From Bathynomus jamesi (lineage: Eukaryota; Arthropoda; Malacostraca; Isopoda; Cirolanidae), in NCBI GenBank assembly GCA_023014485.1, contig JAJOZX010005614.1, positions 72,501-136,500 of the forward strand: DNA of 64,000 bases. The letters run 5' to 3'. Below the pieces are notes generated by a model. It was given only the letters and a program-made list of their open reading frames with translations, was not told where the DNA came from and ran no database searches. The translations under genes and the position numbers were made by a program. Positions 53,846 to 63,608 of this stretch are shown in pieces (position 1 is the first letter of the stretch; every line of letters begins with the position of its first letter).

Positions 53846-54210
53846 TTGACAATAAAATGAGTGTTGACCAGTGTAATCATTGCTTTTGAGTTTTGAGTTA
53901 ATAACATGTCCTGGTAACCATAAAATAACTTAAATTCCATGACATCAAGATTTTTTGGGGGTGAATGTTGCAAAGTTATCGATTTTTGAAACTTTCTTTT
54001 TCAAATATCTTTAATGAGAGTAGTCATAATTTTTACAATGGGGGGGGGGCCTGTGCCCACCCCCTTATGTACGCGACTGGATGATCCCACTTTATCATCT
54101 TCAGTAGGCCCTCAGTATTTTAAATTAGAAAGGTATTATCGGTCAATAAGAAAAATATGGCAAATTAAGCACGTAATACAGTTATGGATTTTACCAAAGT
54201 ACCTTTATAA
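53846..54210. other. Intergenic, no gene seen
   Basis: AT-rich with a short G-run near 54040. Nothing recognisable. Confidence 0.5.
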
Positions 54211-54212
54211 TG

Positions 54213-54267
<55 letters not shown>

Positions 54268-54268
54268 T
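54211..54268. repeat. (TA)n microsatellite
   Basis: AT dinucleotide repeat directly preceding the tandem tRNA-like modules. Confidence 0.95.
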
Positions 54269-54373
54269 GCATATAACTGCAATGACCACGCAGTATATAA
54301 ATGAATAGAAACGACATAAGTATTAAGGAACGTTTCTGCACACGAGGAGGAGAGATAACGAATAAATGAAAAA

Positions 54374-54451
54374 TGAGGCGAACCGCCCGGGAATCGAACC
54401 CAGGGCCTTCCAATTGCCGGTTGGACGCGCTACCATTATGCTACGGACCTC
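54374..54451 (-). other. tRNA-like sequence (module copy 1)
   Basis: On the minus strand: GAGGTCCGTAGCATAATGGT, AGCGCGTCCAACCGGCAATT, GGAAGGCCCTGGGTTCGATT, CCCGGGCGGTTCGCCTCA. It has a D-arm/A-box-like part, an anticodon arm (TCCAA/TTGGA, loop CCGGCAA), and a T arm with GGTTCGATTCC (B box). Only the outer GAGG/CCTC of the acceptor stem pairs, and position 33 is C, not T. Therefore it is likely tRNA-derived rather than a working tRNA. Confidence 0.65.
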
Positions 54452-54637
54452 GATTAATCACAAATCTAAATTCTCCCACATAGGGCAGAAACCAATGCCC
54501 TGAGAGGGCACCCTCGCAAATCGTGAATATGCGCATATAACTGCAATGACCACGCAGTATATAAATGAATAGAAACGACATAAGTATTAAGGAACGTTTC
54601 TGCACACGAGGAGGAGAGATAACGAATAAATGAAAAA

Positions 54638-54715
54638 TGAGGCGAACCGCCCGGGAATCGAACCCAGGGCCTTCCAATTGCCGGTTGGACGCGCTACCAT
54701 TATGCTACGGACCTC
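54638..54715 (-). other. tRNA-like sequence (module copy 2)
   Basis: Identical to 54374-54451 over its length; see that entry. Confidence 0.65.
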
Positions 54716-54760
54716 GATTAATCACAAATCGAAATTCTCCCACATAGGGCAGAAACCAAT

Positions 54761-55474
54761 GCCCGACGTGGGCAACGGGTCTCTCGCAAAGAGGTCCCAT
54801 AAATATAGCTTCCCTCACCAGCTATCTGCAAAGCAGGCAGGATCCAGCTTTGGGACATGGATCTAGGGTTTAAAGCAGCCTAGCCCTGCGAGAGACCCGT
54901 TGCCCACGTCGGGCTTGCATCATGAAAAAGAAAAACTATGGTATTTGTCATTTACCATTACTTATTTGGACTATAGTGGATTTAATTTTCCCAGAAGAGT
55001 TCCTTGTTCCATGCACAGTCTGTGTTTAACATATAAGTTTCTCAGGGACCATTCTGAGTTTGTGTATATTAAACGGACGTGTTATGTGCCTTGAAAAGTG
55101 GACGCTCAATGTCCCGGTTGAGGTTTAAGTTTTGTTTTTTTGGCTAAAAATACAATAGTTACCCCTTTTTCTTTGATGTATTCAATCCGGCGTGAATGCA
55201 ACGAGTCTTTTGCTTATATTGAGGTTCTAAATGTAGCAGGGCTAGGCTGCTTTAAACCCTAGATCCATGTCCCAAAGCTGGATCCTGTCTGCTTTGCAGA
55301 TAGCTGGTGAGGGAAGCTATATTTATGGGACCTCTTTGCGAGAGACCCGTTGCCCACGTCGGGCTTGCATCATGAAAAAGAAAAACTATGGTATTTGTCA
55401 TTTACCATTACTTATTCGGACTATAGTGGATTTAATTTTCCCAGAAGAGTTCCTTGTTCCATGCACGGTCTGTG

Positions 55475-55481
<7 letters not shown>
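54761..55481. repeat. Inverted and direct repeat complex
   Basis: 54761-54787 and 54888-54914 are perfect 27-bp complements (GCCCGACGTGGGCAACGGGT...). In addition, 55236-55364 is the near-exact reverse complement of 54761-54889, while 54887-55033 and 55337-55481 are direct repeats (GCATCATGAAAAAGAAAAAC, then CTATGGTATTTGTCATTTAC, TTCCTTGTTCCATGCAC). The last phrase recurs a third time at 59970-60060. The frames crossing it are repeat-derived. Confidence 0.85.

Positions 55482-55533
<52 letters not shown>
55478..55533. repeat. (TA)n microsatellite
   Basis: AT dinucleotide repeat at the end of the repeat complex. Confidence 0.95.
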
Positions 55534-55535
<2 letters not shown>

Positions 55536-56828
55536 GATAATACTGAATCTGAGAATATAGTTTATTTGACCTTTGATTTTAAATGTAATGACACGCTTTT
55601 AATCATTGATTACATATTACTTAGTACAAAGTATTACTCCGTAAGTACATTTTAGTTCACTATTATTAGTTTGAATATAATAAAAAATTATAAATTATAA
55701 ATTATTATAAAATTTAATAAATCATTGCAAAATTATTCTTTTATGTCAAAGTACTGTTGTCGAGAAACAGCTTATTCATCGTGATTGTACAGTGATTGTG
55801 CGTATAAGACCCTACCATGTATACACTATCGGGAAAAAAGTTCGCCAAGAAATAAAAAAATTCTAAAAAGGGTAAAAAAAATGAATCTGGTAATGATAGT
55901 TTTGTTTTTGAGATTTTATTAGTCTCCCCAAAAAGAATAAAATATACGAAGAAAAACAGAATTTTAATACCAATTAGTAATTTTTGTGCTTTTCAGAATT
56001 TTGGTTTCTTTGTGATACTGTACATTTATTCGAGTCCCACGTAAAACTGTAGGTCCCCTTCGTTATACGATCGTAAATGATGCGAAGGAGGTTAAACAAC
56101 CCCCATCATTACATTACGTTTCTTGATAATCATAAGAAGCACTTCCCTATCCCCCTGGGACCCCCCCCCCATTGCTCCTCCATTCCACTACATTTTCTGG
56201 AGCAGTCTCTGAGACTTTATCCGTTCAGGAGATGTTAGGTGGTCTCGTCTGTGACCACTTCCTCGTAGTCTTTTTCGTGAAAGTTATATACTGTAGCCAT
56301 ACTGTCTTCAATAAGCTACAATTATTTTCTCTTACGTATACAAATGATCTTTTTCACTTAATGATGTCTCGTGTAATGACAATACTCATAAAATTGTCAG
56401 ATAATTAATCAAACAGTATGCCAGTATGGAGGTTAAGTGGCTATGTTGGCCCTATTTTTGTATTAAATTCAGTGTATACGTAAGATTGTACTTGTATGTT
56501 AGGTTAAGTGGTTATGGATTGTGAATGATCCGCAACAAAGATTGTTTTTGTTTTGTTTTTTGTGTTGATTTTTCTCCATTTTAATTTTTATTTAATTATA
56601 ATTTATTTTTAAATAAATTATATTAATTTATTGCGTTTTCATTCTGGTCTTAAACCTTTTAAATGAGCGCCAATTTTACGATGTTTCGTTCAAATTTAAG
56701 ATTCACGACAATTAATTTTTTAAGAGTTCAAAATAATGACCTAACCTAACCTAATTTGATATTGAATAGCGTACGTACGATATAAATTGCGAGGTTTTCA
56801 ACTTCAAAAATTAATTGTCGTGATTTTC
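55534..56828. other. 1.3 kb AT-rich, no gene seen
   Basis: Short frames only. Contains CCTAACCTAACCTAA at 56741-56755. A sequence near 56700 (ACGACAATTAATTTTT) is complementary to one near 56808 (AAAAATTAATTGTCGT), forming a roughly 125-bp foldback. Confidence 0.5.
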
Positions 56829-57477
56829 ATATTTAGCCCTTATTTCACTTGATATTTAGCCCTTATTTCACTTGATATTTAGCCCTTATTTCACTTGATA
56901 TTTAGCCCTTATTTCATTTGATATTTAGCCCTTATTTCACTTGATATTTAGCCCTTATTTCACTTGATATTTAGCCCTTATTTCACTTGATATTTAGCCC
57001 TTATTTCATTTGATATTTAGCCCTTATTTCATTTGATATTTAGCCCTTATTTCATTTGATATTTAGCCCTTATTTCATTTGATATTTAGCCCTTATTTCA
57101 TTTGATATTTAGCCCTTATTTCACTTGATATTTAGCCCTTATTTCACTTGATATTTAGCCCTTATTTCACTTGATATTTAGCCCTTATTTCACTTGATAT
57201 TTAGCCCTTATTTAACTTGATATTTAGCCCTTATTTCATTTGATATTTAGCCCTTATTTCATTTGATATTTAGCCCTTATTTCATTTGATATTTAGCCCT
57301 TATTTCATTTGATATTTAGCCCTTATTTCATTTGATATTTAGCCCTAATTTCACTTGATATTTAGCCCTAATTTCACTTGATATTTAGCCCTTATTTCAT
57401 TTGATATTTAGCCCTTATTTCACTTGATATTTAGCCCTTATTTCACTTGATATTTAGCCCTTATTTCATTTGATATT
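56829..57477. repeat. 23-bp tandem repeat, about 28 units
   Basis: Unit ATATTTAGCCCTTATTTCAC plus TTG. Variants CAC/CAT before TTG occur in runs; a few units have CCCTAATTTC and one has TTAACTTG. No spacers between units. Confidence 0.97.
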
Positions 57478-57662
57478 TCTTGGTTTTTTTTCGTATTTAA
57501 TTAATAGATTTTGAATTTGAAGACTTCGTCCTTATTCCAGCATCGTGTAAACAGAAGAGTTTGTAAAAACCTCGAGTTAAAGGTACGTAGATAGGCTTAG
57601 AACTAACTTTAGCTTTCCAAGTAATAAAAAGATTTCTAACATTGACCGTAGAGGCTTTTTTT

Positions 57663-57811
57663 GGAGCAAGTGTGTAGTTTACGTCCCCCTGATGCAAAAG
57701 GGGACACAAATTACACTAGGTCAAAGTTGGCGAACGTAAACTACACTAGGATAATGTAGGGGAAGTAAACTAAACTAGGCACCACGGTGGGATGTAAACA
57801 ACACTTGCTCC
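57663..57811. repeat. Small inverted-repeat element
   Basis: GGAGCAAGTGT at 57663 and its complement ACACTTGCTCC ending 57811, extended by GTAGTTTACGTCCC against GGGATGTAAAC. The interior has internal repeats of GTAAACTA-ACTAGG. MITE-like, no coding sequence. Confidence 0.7.
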
Positions 57812-58134
57812 TTTTTATGGGGGGGGTATATAGAGTCAAGGGTCAAAAACGAGTGCCAGTAAGCTCCCTGTTAATGTCTATGCGGTCCCCAATTTGAAAA
57901 CTTATTCCGAAACGTAATTGTGAAACGAACTGTTCAGGATTTTCGTGTTAAATGGAACTTTACCGTTACTGTGAATGCGTCATTAGATTGTCAATTGTTT
58001 TTCGGATTTTAATTCAATTTTTTTATTTGCGGAAATTCTAACTTATTTATTAGGGGCCATATCGGGTTTACTGATATGGGACCATGCATACATCGAGTTT
58101 TGAAATTTTTACCACCCACTGTCGGTTTTACTCC
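57812..58134. other. Intergenic, no gene seen
   Basis: Mixed sequence, short G-run near 57822. Nothing recognised. Confidence 0.5.
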
Positions 58135-58229
58135 GAGAGTAGATACGATCCAATCTACCGCATGTCGAGGGTAGATACGATCCAATCTACCGCATGTCGA
58201 GGGTAGATACGATCCAATCTACCGCATGT
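58135..58229. repeat. 32-bp direct repeat x3 with internal dyad
   Basis: Units at 58135, 58167 and 58199. Each contains GTAGATACGATCCAATCTAC, a partly self-complementary core (GTAGAT...ATCTAC), then CGCATGTCGAG. Confidence 0.95.
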
Positions 58230-58377
58230 TTGTTTCACGAATTTCTTAACTATAAAAATTCATTTCATAGTTGCAACAATTAATGAGAATTTCTTGAGAT
58301 TCTACGCAGTTTGTCGAGTCTTAAAATGTGTTCTTTAAACGAGACTCTCTTGATGGCTCTTCCTTATAAATGTTAGT

Positions 58378-58556
58378 GTCCCAATGTCCCAATGTCCCAT
58401 AGTCATAAATTCTACGGTCCAAACGAATTCGTTCATGACCGATTCTCTCTTGAACCAAAATTCCTGTCATATCGTTGCAGTTCTCTTTTTTGGTGCATTG
58501 CATCTCAATCATGTAATCTCATGTAATCTCATGTAATCTCGTAATCTCATGTAATC
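58378..58556. repeat. Short tandem repeats (GTCCCAAT; CATGTAATCT)
   Basis: GTCCCAAT is repeated three times near 58378-58400, and CATGTAATCT repeated about four times at 58513-58552. Confidence 0.85.
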
Positions 58557-58596
58557 ATTACAGTATATGCGATACATATATGAAAAAAAAAATATA

Positions 58597-59892
58597 GGGT
58601 GTCCATAAATTATTCACCCCATTATAAGCCTTAATAAATTCGTTATTATAGGAGCTATCTTAAAACGGTTTGCGGCAATTAATAACACAACTCAAGAAAT
58701 TTTTGTCTTTATTTCGCAGAACATCCACTAGGGGCACAATGGCGACAGTGAAGGAGAAAGCAATGTGTGTGCTGTGGATGTGGGAAACCAAATCTCCAAA
58801 TACTGTACAGAGACGTTTTCGGGAGGAATATCAGAAAACTCCACCAACAAATCAATGACTCAAGCGATGGCTGAAACAATTTCAAGAAACTGGCAGTGTG
58901 CTACATCAGAAAGGAGCTGGTAGGCCTAGTGTGTCTGAAGATAAGATAGCAAGAATTCAGGAGGCGTTTATCCGAAGTCCTACAAAATCCATCCGCCGAG
59001 CAAGCCGAGAACTGCAAATACCGCGTTCAACAGTGCATAAAGTGGTTCACAAGAGGTTGAAACTTTATGCCTACAAATTGCAAACCTTGCAGAAACTTCT
59101 ACCAAATGACAAACCCAAACGGGTTCAGTTTGCTGTTGACATTCTTGACTGTATTGATGAAGATGAGCATTTTTTGAACAATGTCGTTTTCAGTGATGAA
59201 GCGATATTCCATCTGTCTGGTAAAATCAACAGACACAATTGCAGTATATGGGGATCAGAAAATCCGCATGAATTTATTGAACACGAAAGCAACAGTCCCA
59301 AGATAAACTTTTGGTGTGCTCTCTCCCATAACCGTGTGAATGGACCATTTTTCTTCCATGAGAACACTGTGAAGGCTACAAATTACCTAGATATGCTTGA
59401 ATGTCATGCTGCACCTCAGCTTGAGGATATGCAGCCCCGTGTGTTCTTTCAGCAAGATGGGGCACCGCCACACTGAGGATTAGAAGTGCGGAGGTTCCTC
59501 AATGAAAAGTTCCCTTCTCGTTGGATCGGGCGAGATGGTCCTATTCCATGGCCTCCTAGTTCCCCGGATATCACGCCTCTGGATTTCTTTTTATGGGGCT
59601 ACACAAAGGACAGAGTGTATGCAAAGAAGGTTAATAACATCACAGAATTAAGACACCGGATTGAAGAGACATTACCTTCCATCACGCAAGACATGCTTCT
59701 TAATGTTTGGAACGAAATCATCTATCGCCTTGATGTTCTGCGTGCTACCAATGGGGCTCACGTGAAGGTTTACTGAATTAAAACAAAAATTTCTTGAGTT
59801 GTGTTACTAATTGCAGCAAAACGTTTTAAGATAGCTCCTATAATAACGAATTTATTAAGGCTTATAATGGGATGAATAATTTATGGACACCC
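58597..59892 (+). mobile_element. DD41D mariner-type transposon, near-intact
   Basis: 1296 bp, TA on both sides. Terminal inverted repeats of about 110 bp (58597-58706 and 59783-59892) starting GGGTGTCCATAAATTATTCA, with about four mismatches. It carries one transposase gene with two in-frame stops and no visible frameshift. Confidence 0.93.
58739..59776 (+). pseudogene. DD41D-type transposase with two in-frame stops
   Basis: Starts MATVKEKAMCVLWMWETKSP; helix-turn-helix part VQRRFREEYQKTPPT...LKRWLKQFQETGSV with a TGA at 58857-58859 between them; SKSIRRASRELQIPRSTVHK-like second unit. Catalytic blocks NNVVFSDEAIFHLSGKINRH (first Asp), FFQQDGAPPH followed by TGA at 59474-59476, then WPPSSPDITPLDFFLWGYTK (third Asp). 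Counting the stop as a residue, 41 positions separate the second and third Asp, as in the 45-kb transposase. The C-terminus RVYAKKVNNITELRHRIEET ends at 59776. The two stops are the only defects seen. Confidence 0.9.
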
Positions 59893-59932
59893 TATATTAT
59901 ATATATATATTATATATATATATTATATATAT

Positions 59933-59976
<44 letters not shown>

Positions 59977-60066
59977 GGTATTTGTCATTTACCATTACTT
60001 ATTCGGACTATAGTGGATTTAATTATCCCAGAAGAGTTCCTTGTTCCATGCACTGTCTGTGTGTAT

Positions 60067-60145
<79 letters not shown>

Positions 60146-60147
60146 TC
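59893..60147. repeat. (TA)n tracts flanking a short repeated module
   Basis: TA runs at 59895-59969 and 60070-60138. Between them (59970-60064) is the third copy of the AACTATGGTATTTGTCATTT ... TTCCTTGTTCCATGCAC module of 54.9 and 55.4 kb. Confidence 0.9.
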
Positions 60148-60175
60148 AACTGCAAAGAACACGCAGTATAAATAA

Positions 60176-60390
60176 CGTAAAGAACGACGCTTGTATAGGA
60201 GATCTGCGAGTATGTAGAAGAATTACGGCATTTGGAAGAGTGAGGCCCATGGTGTAATGGTATCGCATCTGACCGGCAATCGGAAGATCCCGGGTTCGAT
60301 TCCCGGGTGGTTACCTCATTTTTTAATTTGTTTCGTTCTCTCTCTCTCGTCTTGCGCGGAATATCTCCTATACAAGAGTCGTTCTTTACG
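60176..60390. repeat. Inverted-repeat element enclosing a tRNA-like sequence
   Basis: Arms of 28 bp (60176-60203 CGTAAAGAACGACGCTTGTA..., and 60363-60390) are complementary with one mismatch. They enclose a tRNA-like sequence on the plus strand. The part just outside the left arm (AACTGCAAAGAACACGCAGT) matches the head of the 54-kb modules. Confidence 0.85.
60242..60318 (+). other. tRNA-like sequence inside the foldback
   Basis: GAGGCCCATGGTGTAATGGT, ATCGCATCTGACCGGCAATC, GGAAGATCCCGGGTTCGATT, CCCGGGTGGTTACCTCA. The anticodon arm TCTGA/TCGGA pairs around loop CCGGCAA; the T arm is intact with a B box GGTTCGATTCC. Compared with the 54-kb relatives, anticodon-stem changes keep pairing (TCTGA/TCGGA versus TCCAA/TTGGA). 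The acceptor stem pairs only GAGG/CCTC and position 33 is C, so a functional tRNA is unlikely. Confidence 0.65.
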
Positions 60391-60421
<31 letters not shown>

Positions 60422-61180
60422 CACCTTACAACCTTACAAAGGTTCCGCGCGATGATTTCTCATTTCGCGAAGGTCAATATTGTGTGTGTGTGTGTGTGCC
60501 CCACCTTTAAGAAATGCTGTGTACGCCCCTGGGGTCATCTTACATTTAATATTGCTTCAAAACTTATTCTACTCATCACAATAACCCAGTACAAAAGCCT
60601 ACTGTTACCACATTTTAAGTAAAAGGTTTATGAATGAATTAGGGAGCACTCGAATGACACAACTGTCAATACGTTACAGAACGGAACAAAAATCTAAACT
60701 TTATAGATATTGTTTTTACTCGTTATACAGTTGTAAGGTGAGATGCCTATTTTGTTATTAGAGAAGACTTATAGCTTTTCATTATGCATTACAGGTTGGG
60801 AATGGATGGCTATAGAATGCAATCTGGCCCGCCATTTTCTTGAATTTGGACAACCCTTATTCAAGAATGACAAGACAATATTTTAATGCTTACAAAAACA
60901 AACCTTTATTATAATTTTTAGCAAAGTAAATACATTAAGATTTATATTACAGAGTCTCCTCTCTGATTTCGCCTTCTCTAATTTCAAATGGTACGTAGAG
61001 AGTATTTACTAGTCCATACGTTTCAGCTTCTCTCCTTGATGCCTCAACGTTTCTTGAAATCAAGACAGAATTAGACACAGTTATTATGCAACAGAAAAGC
61101 TTCTAGAATTAGCTTTATCATAAAAATGAAATGAAGCTTAAAATTATTATTACATACGTAGTACGTACATACTGTACATA
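60391..61180. other. Microsatellites and intergenic sequence
   Basis: Short (TA)n at 60391-60415, (GT)n near 60480-60498, then about 650 bp without recognisable genes. Confidence 0.5.
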
Positions 61181-61186
61181 CATTGT

Positions 61187-62300
61187 CTACTGTAAAAAAC
61201 CCTTACCTACTCTCTCTTTCTTTCTCTCTCTTTCTCTCTCTCTGGTTATTTTTATATCAGCAATCAAGTTCGTGTTATTCGTGAATACCAGATCCAGGCA
61301 GTTATTTTTTCTGGTATTTTCTGTTATCTCCTGTGTCAGCATAAACTCGTTTGTGAGAGCCATCAACATTTTTGCTTGTTCCTGATCTTCTCTTGTGCCC
61401 CCCTTGTCCTGGTGAATATATATGTTCCTATTCACCTTTTTGTATTTTATAAATGGGAAGTTAAAGTCTCCGCAGATCATTATATTGGGGGATGGAGGGT
61501 TTATGGCCTTTATTAGCTTTCTAATGTCATCAATGGCCTCCGAGAATTTTTCGGTTGGGGTGCTTGGAGGTCTATAGATGACTATTACTATCAAGTTTAG
61601 TTTTTCTATTTTCACTGCTAGGAGTTCCACATAGCTGTTTGATTTACTTATTATCGTCTCTGTCATATGACCTTCCTGTACATATATAGCACAGCCACCT
61701 TTCCGTCTCGTCGTTCTATCCGCTCTTAGTAAGTTGAAGCCTCTATATTATCTCTTTCTTATCAATACAATGTTCGCAGTTTTCACAATTTCCTTGGCAA
61801 TCTTTAAGATGAGTTTCTGTGAGGCATGCGATGTCCGCCCTTGTTTCGTCCATAAATCCTTTCAGGTACGAAACTTTGTTGAGTGATTGGTTTGGTCTTA
61901 TTCCTTGAATATTAGCCAGGACAATTTTTATGTTCTCTGTTTTTCGTTGCCCCTTGTGCACTTCAAGTTCGTTTTCCTTCGATATCGCTTGATTCGTTGC
62001 TCTATGATCCTCCGAAAGAGATCCGTTTCCTCATACTTGTATTGGTAGCTTCTTGCCCGGTAGCGATTTGGCTCGGGGGTTTCCAGCTGTGTCAACTGCA
62101 TGTGGATGACATTTAGCATTCGTAAGGTGTCTGAGATGTTGAAAAAATTTTCTTGTTCGCTTATTGTGTTCCGATTGTTGTTCCTATTGTTATTTTTATT
62201 CCTATTGTCATTTAAACTTTTTCCTTTGTTCGTTGAGTCCGTCGGGAGATGTTGATAGTAGCATTTATTCCCGAATTTGCAGGTTCCATATACGTCACCT
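61187..62300 (-). pseudogene. LINE fragment: ORF1 C-terminus and APE endonuclease
   Basis: Minus strand from 62300: GTCKFGNKCYYQHLP, part of a CCCH zinc finger (C-x5-C-x3-H visible, first Cys lost or outside), N/R-rich linker, then LFRRIIEQRIKRYRRK (ORF1 end, 62119-61928). The 61961-61743 frame has IKIVLANIQGIRPNQSLNKV, RADIACLTETHL (EN start, ETH block). The 61666-61187 frame has IVIVIYRPPSTPTEKF, NIMICGDFNFPFI, NNCLDLVFTNN (EN), then runs into (GAAAGA)n and ends. The RT is absent. It is distinct from the CR1-like and I-like copies. Confidence 0.8.
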
Positions 62301-62338
62301 GAATTATAATTATTATTGTTATTATTAGTACAGTACTA

Positions 62339-62346
62339 GTATTATT
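62339..62346. other. 8-bp target-site duplication
   Basis: GTATTATT, repeated exactly at 63601-63608 on the other side of hAT copy B. Confidence 0.9.
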
Positions 62347-63600
62347 CAGGGCCGCTGAAAGCTGGCACTGGGCCCAGGGTAAGATGCATGATCAGGCCCC
62401 CACTCCTTAAATCTCCCTACCAACCAAATTTTACTGCTTTTTTTAAACAAATTTTTTAGGTGACTTAGAGTTAACTTAGGGTGAGAATGAGTGGCAATAA
62501 CTGAAAAACATTTATTATCATAGAACGAAACAGTTCTGTAATATGTTTATTAAAAATTAAGACACTGTTGATAAGAGAAAAAAACTTAACATTTTTGGAT
62601 CTTTTCCGTTTGACTGCCGCCATTGAAACATAAGAGGTGAGTGCCCCCAGCCTTCTTTACTTAGCCTTATAAGGCTAACTAACGAAAATATCACGACCTA
62701 ACCTAACCAATTGTTAGGTCAACTGTACGACCTTGACGATTGGTTAGGTTAGGTCGTGATATTTTTGTTAGTTAGCCTTATAAAGCTAACTAAAGAAGGC
62801 TGGAGGCCCTGATCTTCAGGTGATCCCTTATTTTTCTGAGTACACGATTAAAACTTAAAAATTAAGCATGGATCTTGAAAGTAATTAAAATTGTTTATAA
62901 GAAACAAAATTTAAAGGGGAAATTAAGAAAAGCTTTTTTATAAAGTAACTTATTTTGTATCATCAAGACATTTCAGTTAAAATACAAAATACAAAAAGTT
63001 TAATTATGTTTCAATGGCGGCAGTCAAACGGAAAAGATCCACATTTTTTAGTAGTGTTAATATGTTTGAATAAAAACACGTAACACCAAATCAGTCTAGT
63101 TGTGAAGTTGTCTACGAGTCTACAAATCATTTTACGATGCTTTGCGGGCTTTTCTGTTAGCAAATGTTTCAATTATATCATCAAAGTTTAGGTCTCTTGC
63201 GAGTTTTGATTCAATGGCCAATGTTCCCAAACCTGTGAGGCGCTCTTCACATAGAGTTGACATAAGGCAGTTTTCAACACGAGCTTCTCTTTTCTTTTCT
63301 GTGCTCCAGACATATATTTGTACTCCATAATGCTAACTTCACCTTAAAACAATGAAGAACTGAACCACTGCAAACCAACAGAGTTGTCACAACAGCAGCC
63401 TAACAACTGACTGACTGTGTAGTTGTGCAGTGCTGTTGGAAACATGTGCTAGTTACTGGTGCTGCTATCTGTTGAGACAATTTTTAAACGTTAGTTATAC
63501 CAAAAGTTATTTTGTAATGTATTTTTTTCACGGTTCAGACCTCCCAGAGGCTCGGTCCCGGGAGATTTTGTACCCCCCTCTCCCTCCTTTCCTCGGCCTG
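62347..63600 (-). mobile_element. hAT deletion derivative, copy B (inverted)
   Basis: 1254 bp, inverted sister of 17933-19276. The target duplication GTATTATT is exact. The interior (minus strand) has the same fused transposase remnant (about 63330-63130) and the same nested inverted repeats (outer arms near 62597-62634 and 63005-63042). It differs from copy A by scattered substitutions and small indels. Confidence 0.9.
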
Positions 63601-63608
63601 GTATTATT

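Larger units (their letters stand above)
54269..54763 (-). repeat. 264-bp module, two tandem copies, each with a tRNA-like part
   Basis: Copy 1 54269-54532, copy 2 54533-54763 (slightly shorter). They are almost identical over about 230 bp; I see one base difference (AATCTAAATT versus AATCGAAATT). Each begins GCATATAACTGCAATGACCA and contains a reverse-strand tRNA-like sequence. The head (ACTGCAA-GA-CACGCAGTAT) recurs at 60149. Probably a tRNA-derived SINE-like repeat. Confidence 0.85.

Noticed and set aside
54900..55655. Repeated small frames starting MPTSGLHHEKEK
   Set aside because: They are parts of a duplicated non-coding repeat and continue into IYIYIY from a TA microsatellite; no codon-level conservation is evident.
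55534..56828. Host gene in the quiet AT-rich stretch
   Set aside because: Only short frames without recognisable domains or paired splice sites; no support for a gene.
60242..60318. Functional tRNA gene
   Set aside because: Acceptor stem pairs only at four positions, position 33 is not T, and the sequence is inside a repeat with relatives at 54.4 and 54.6 kb.
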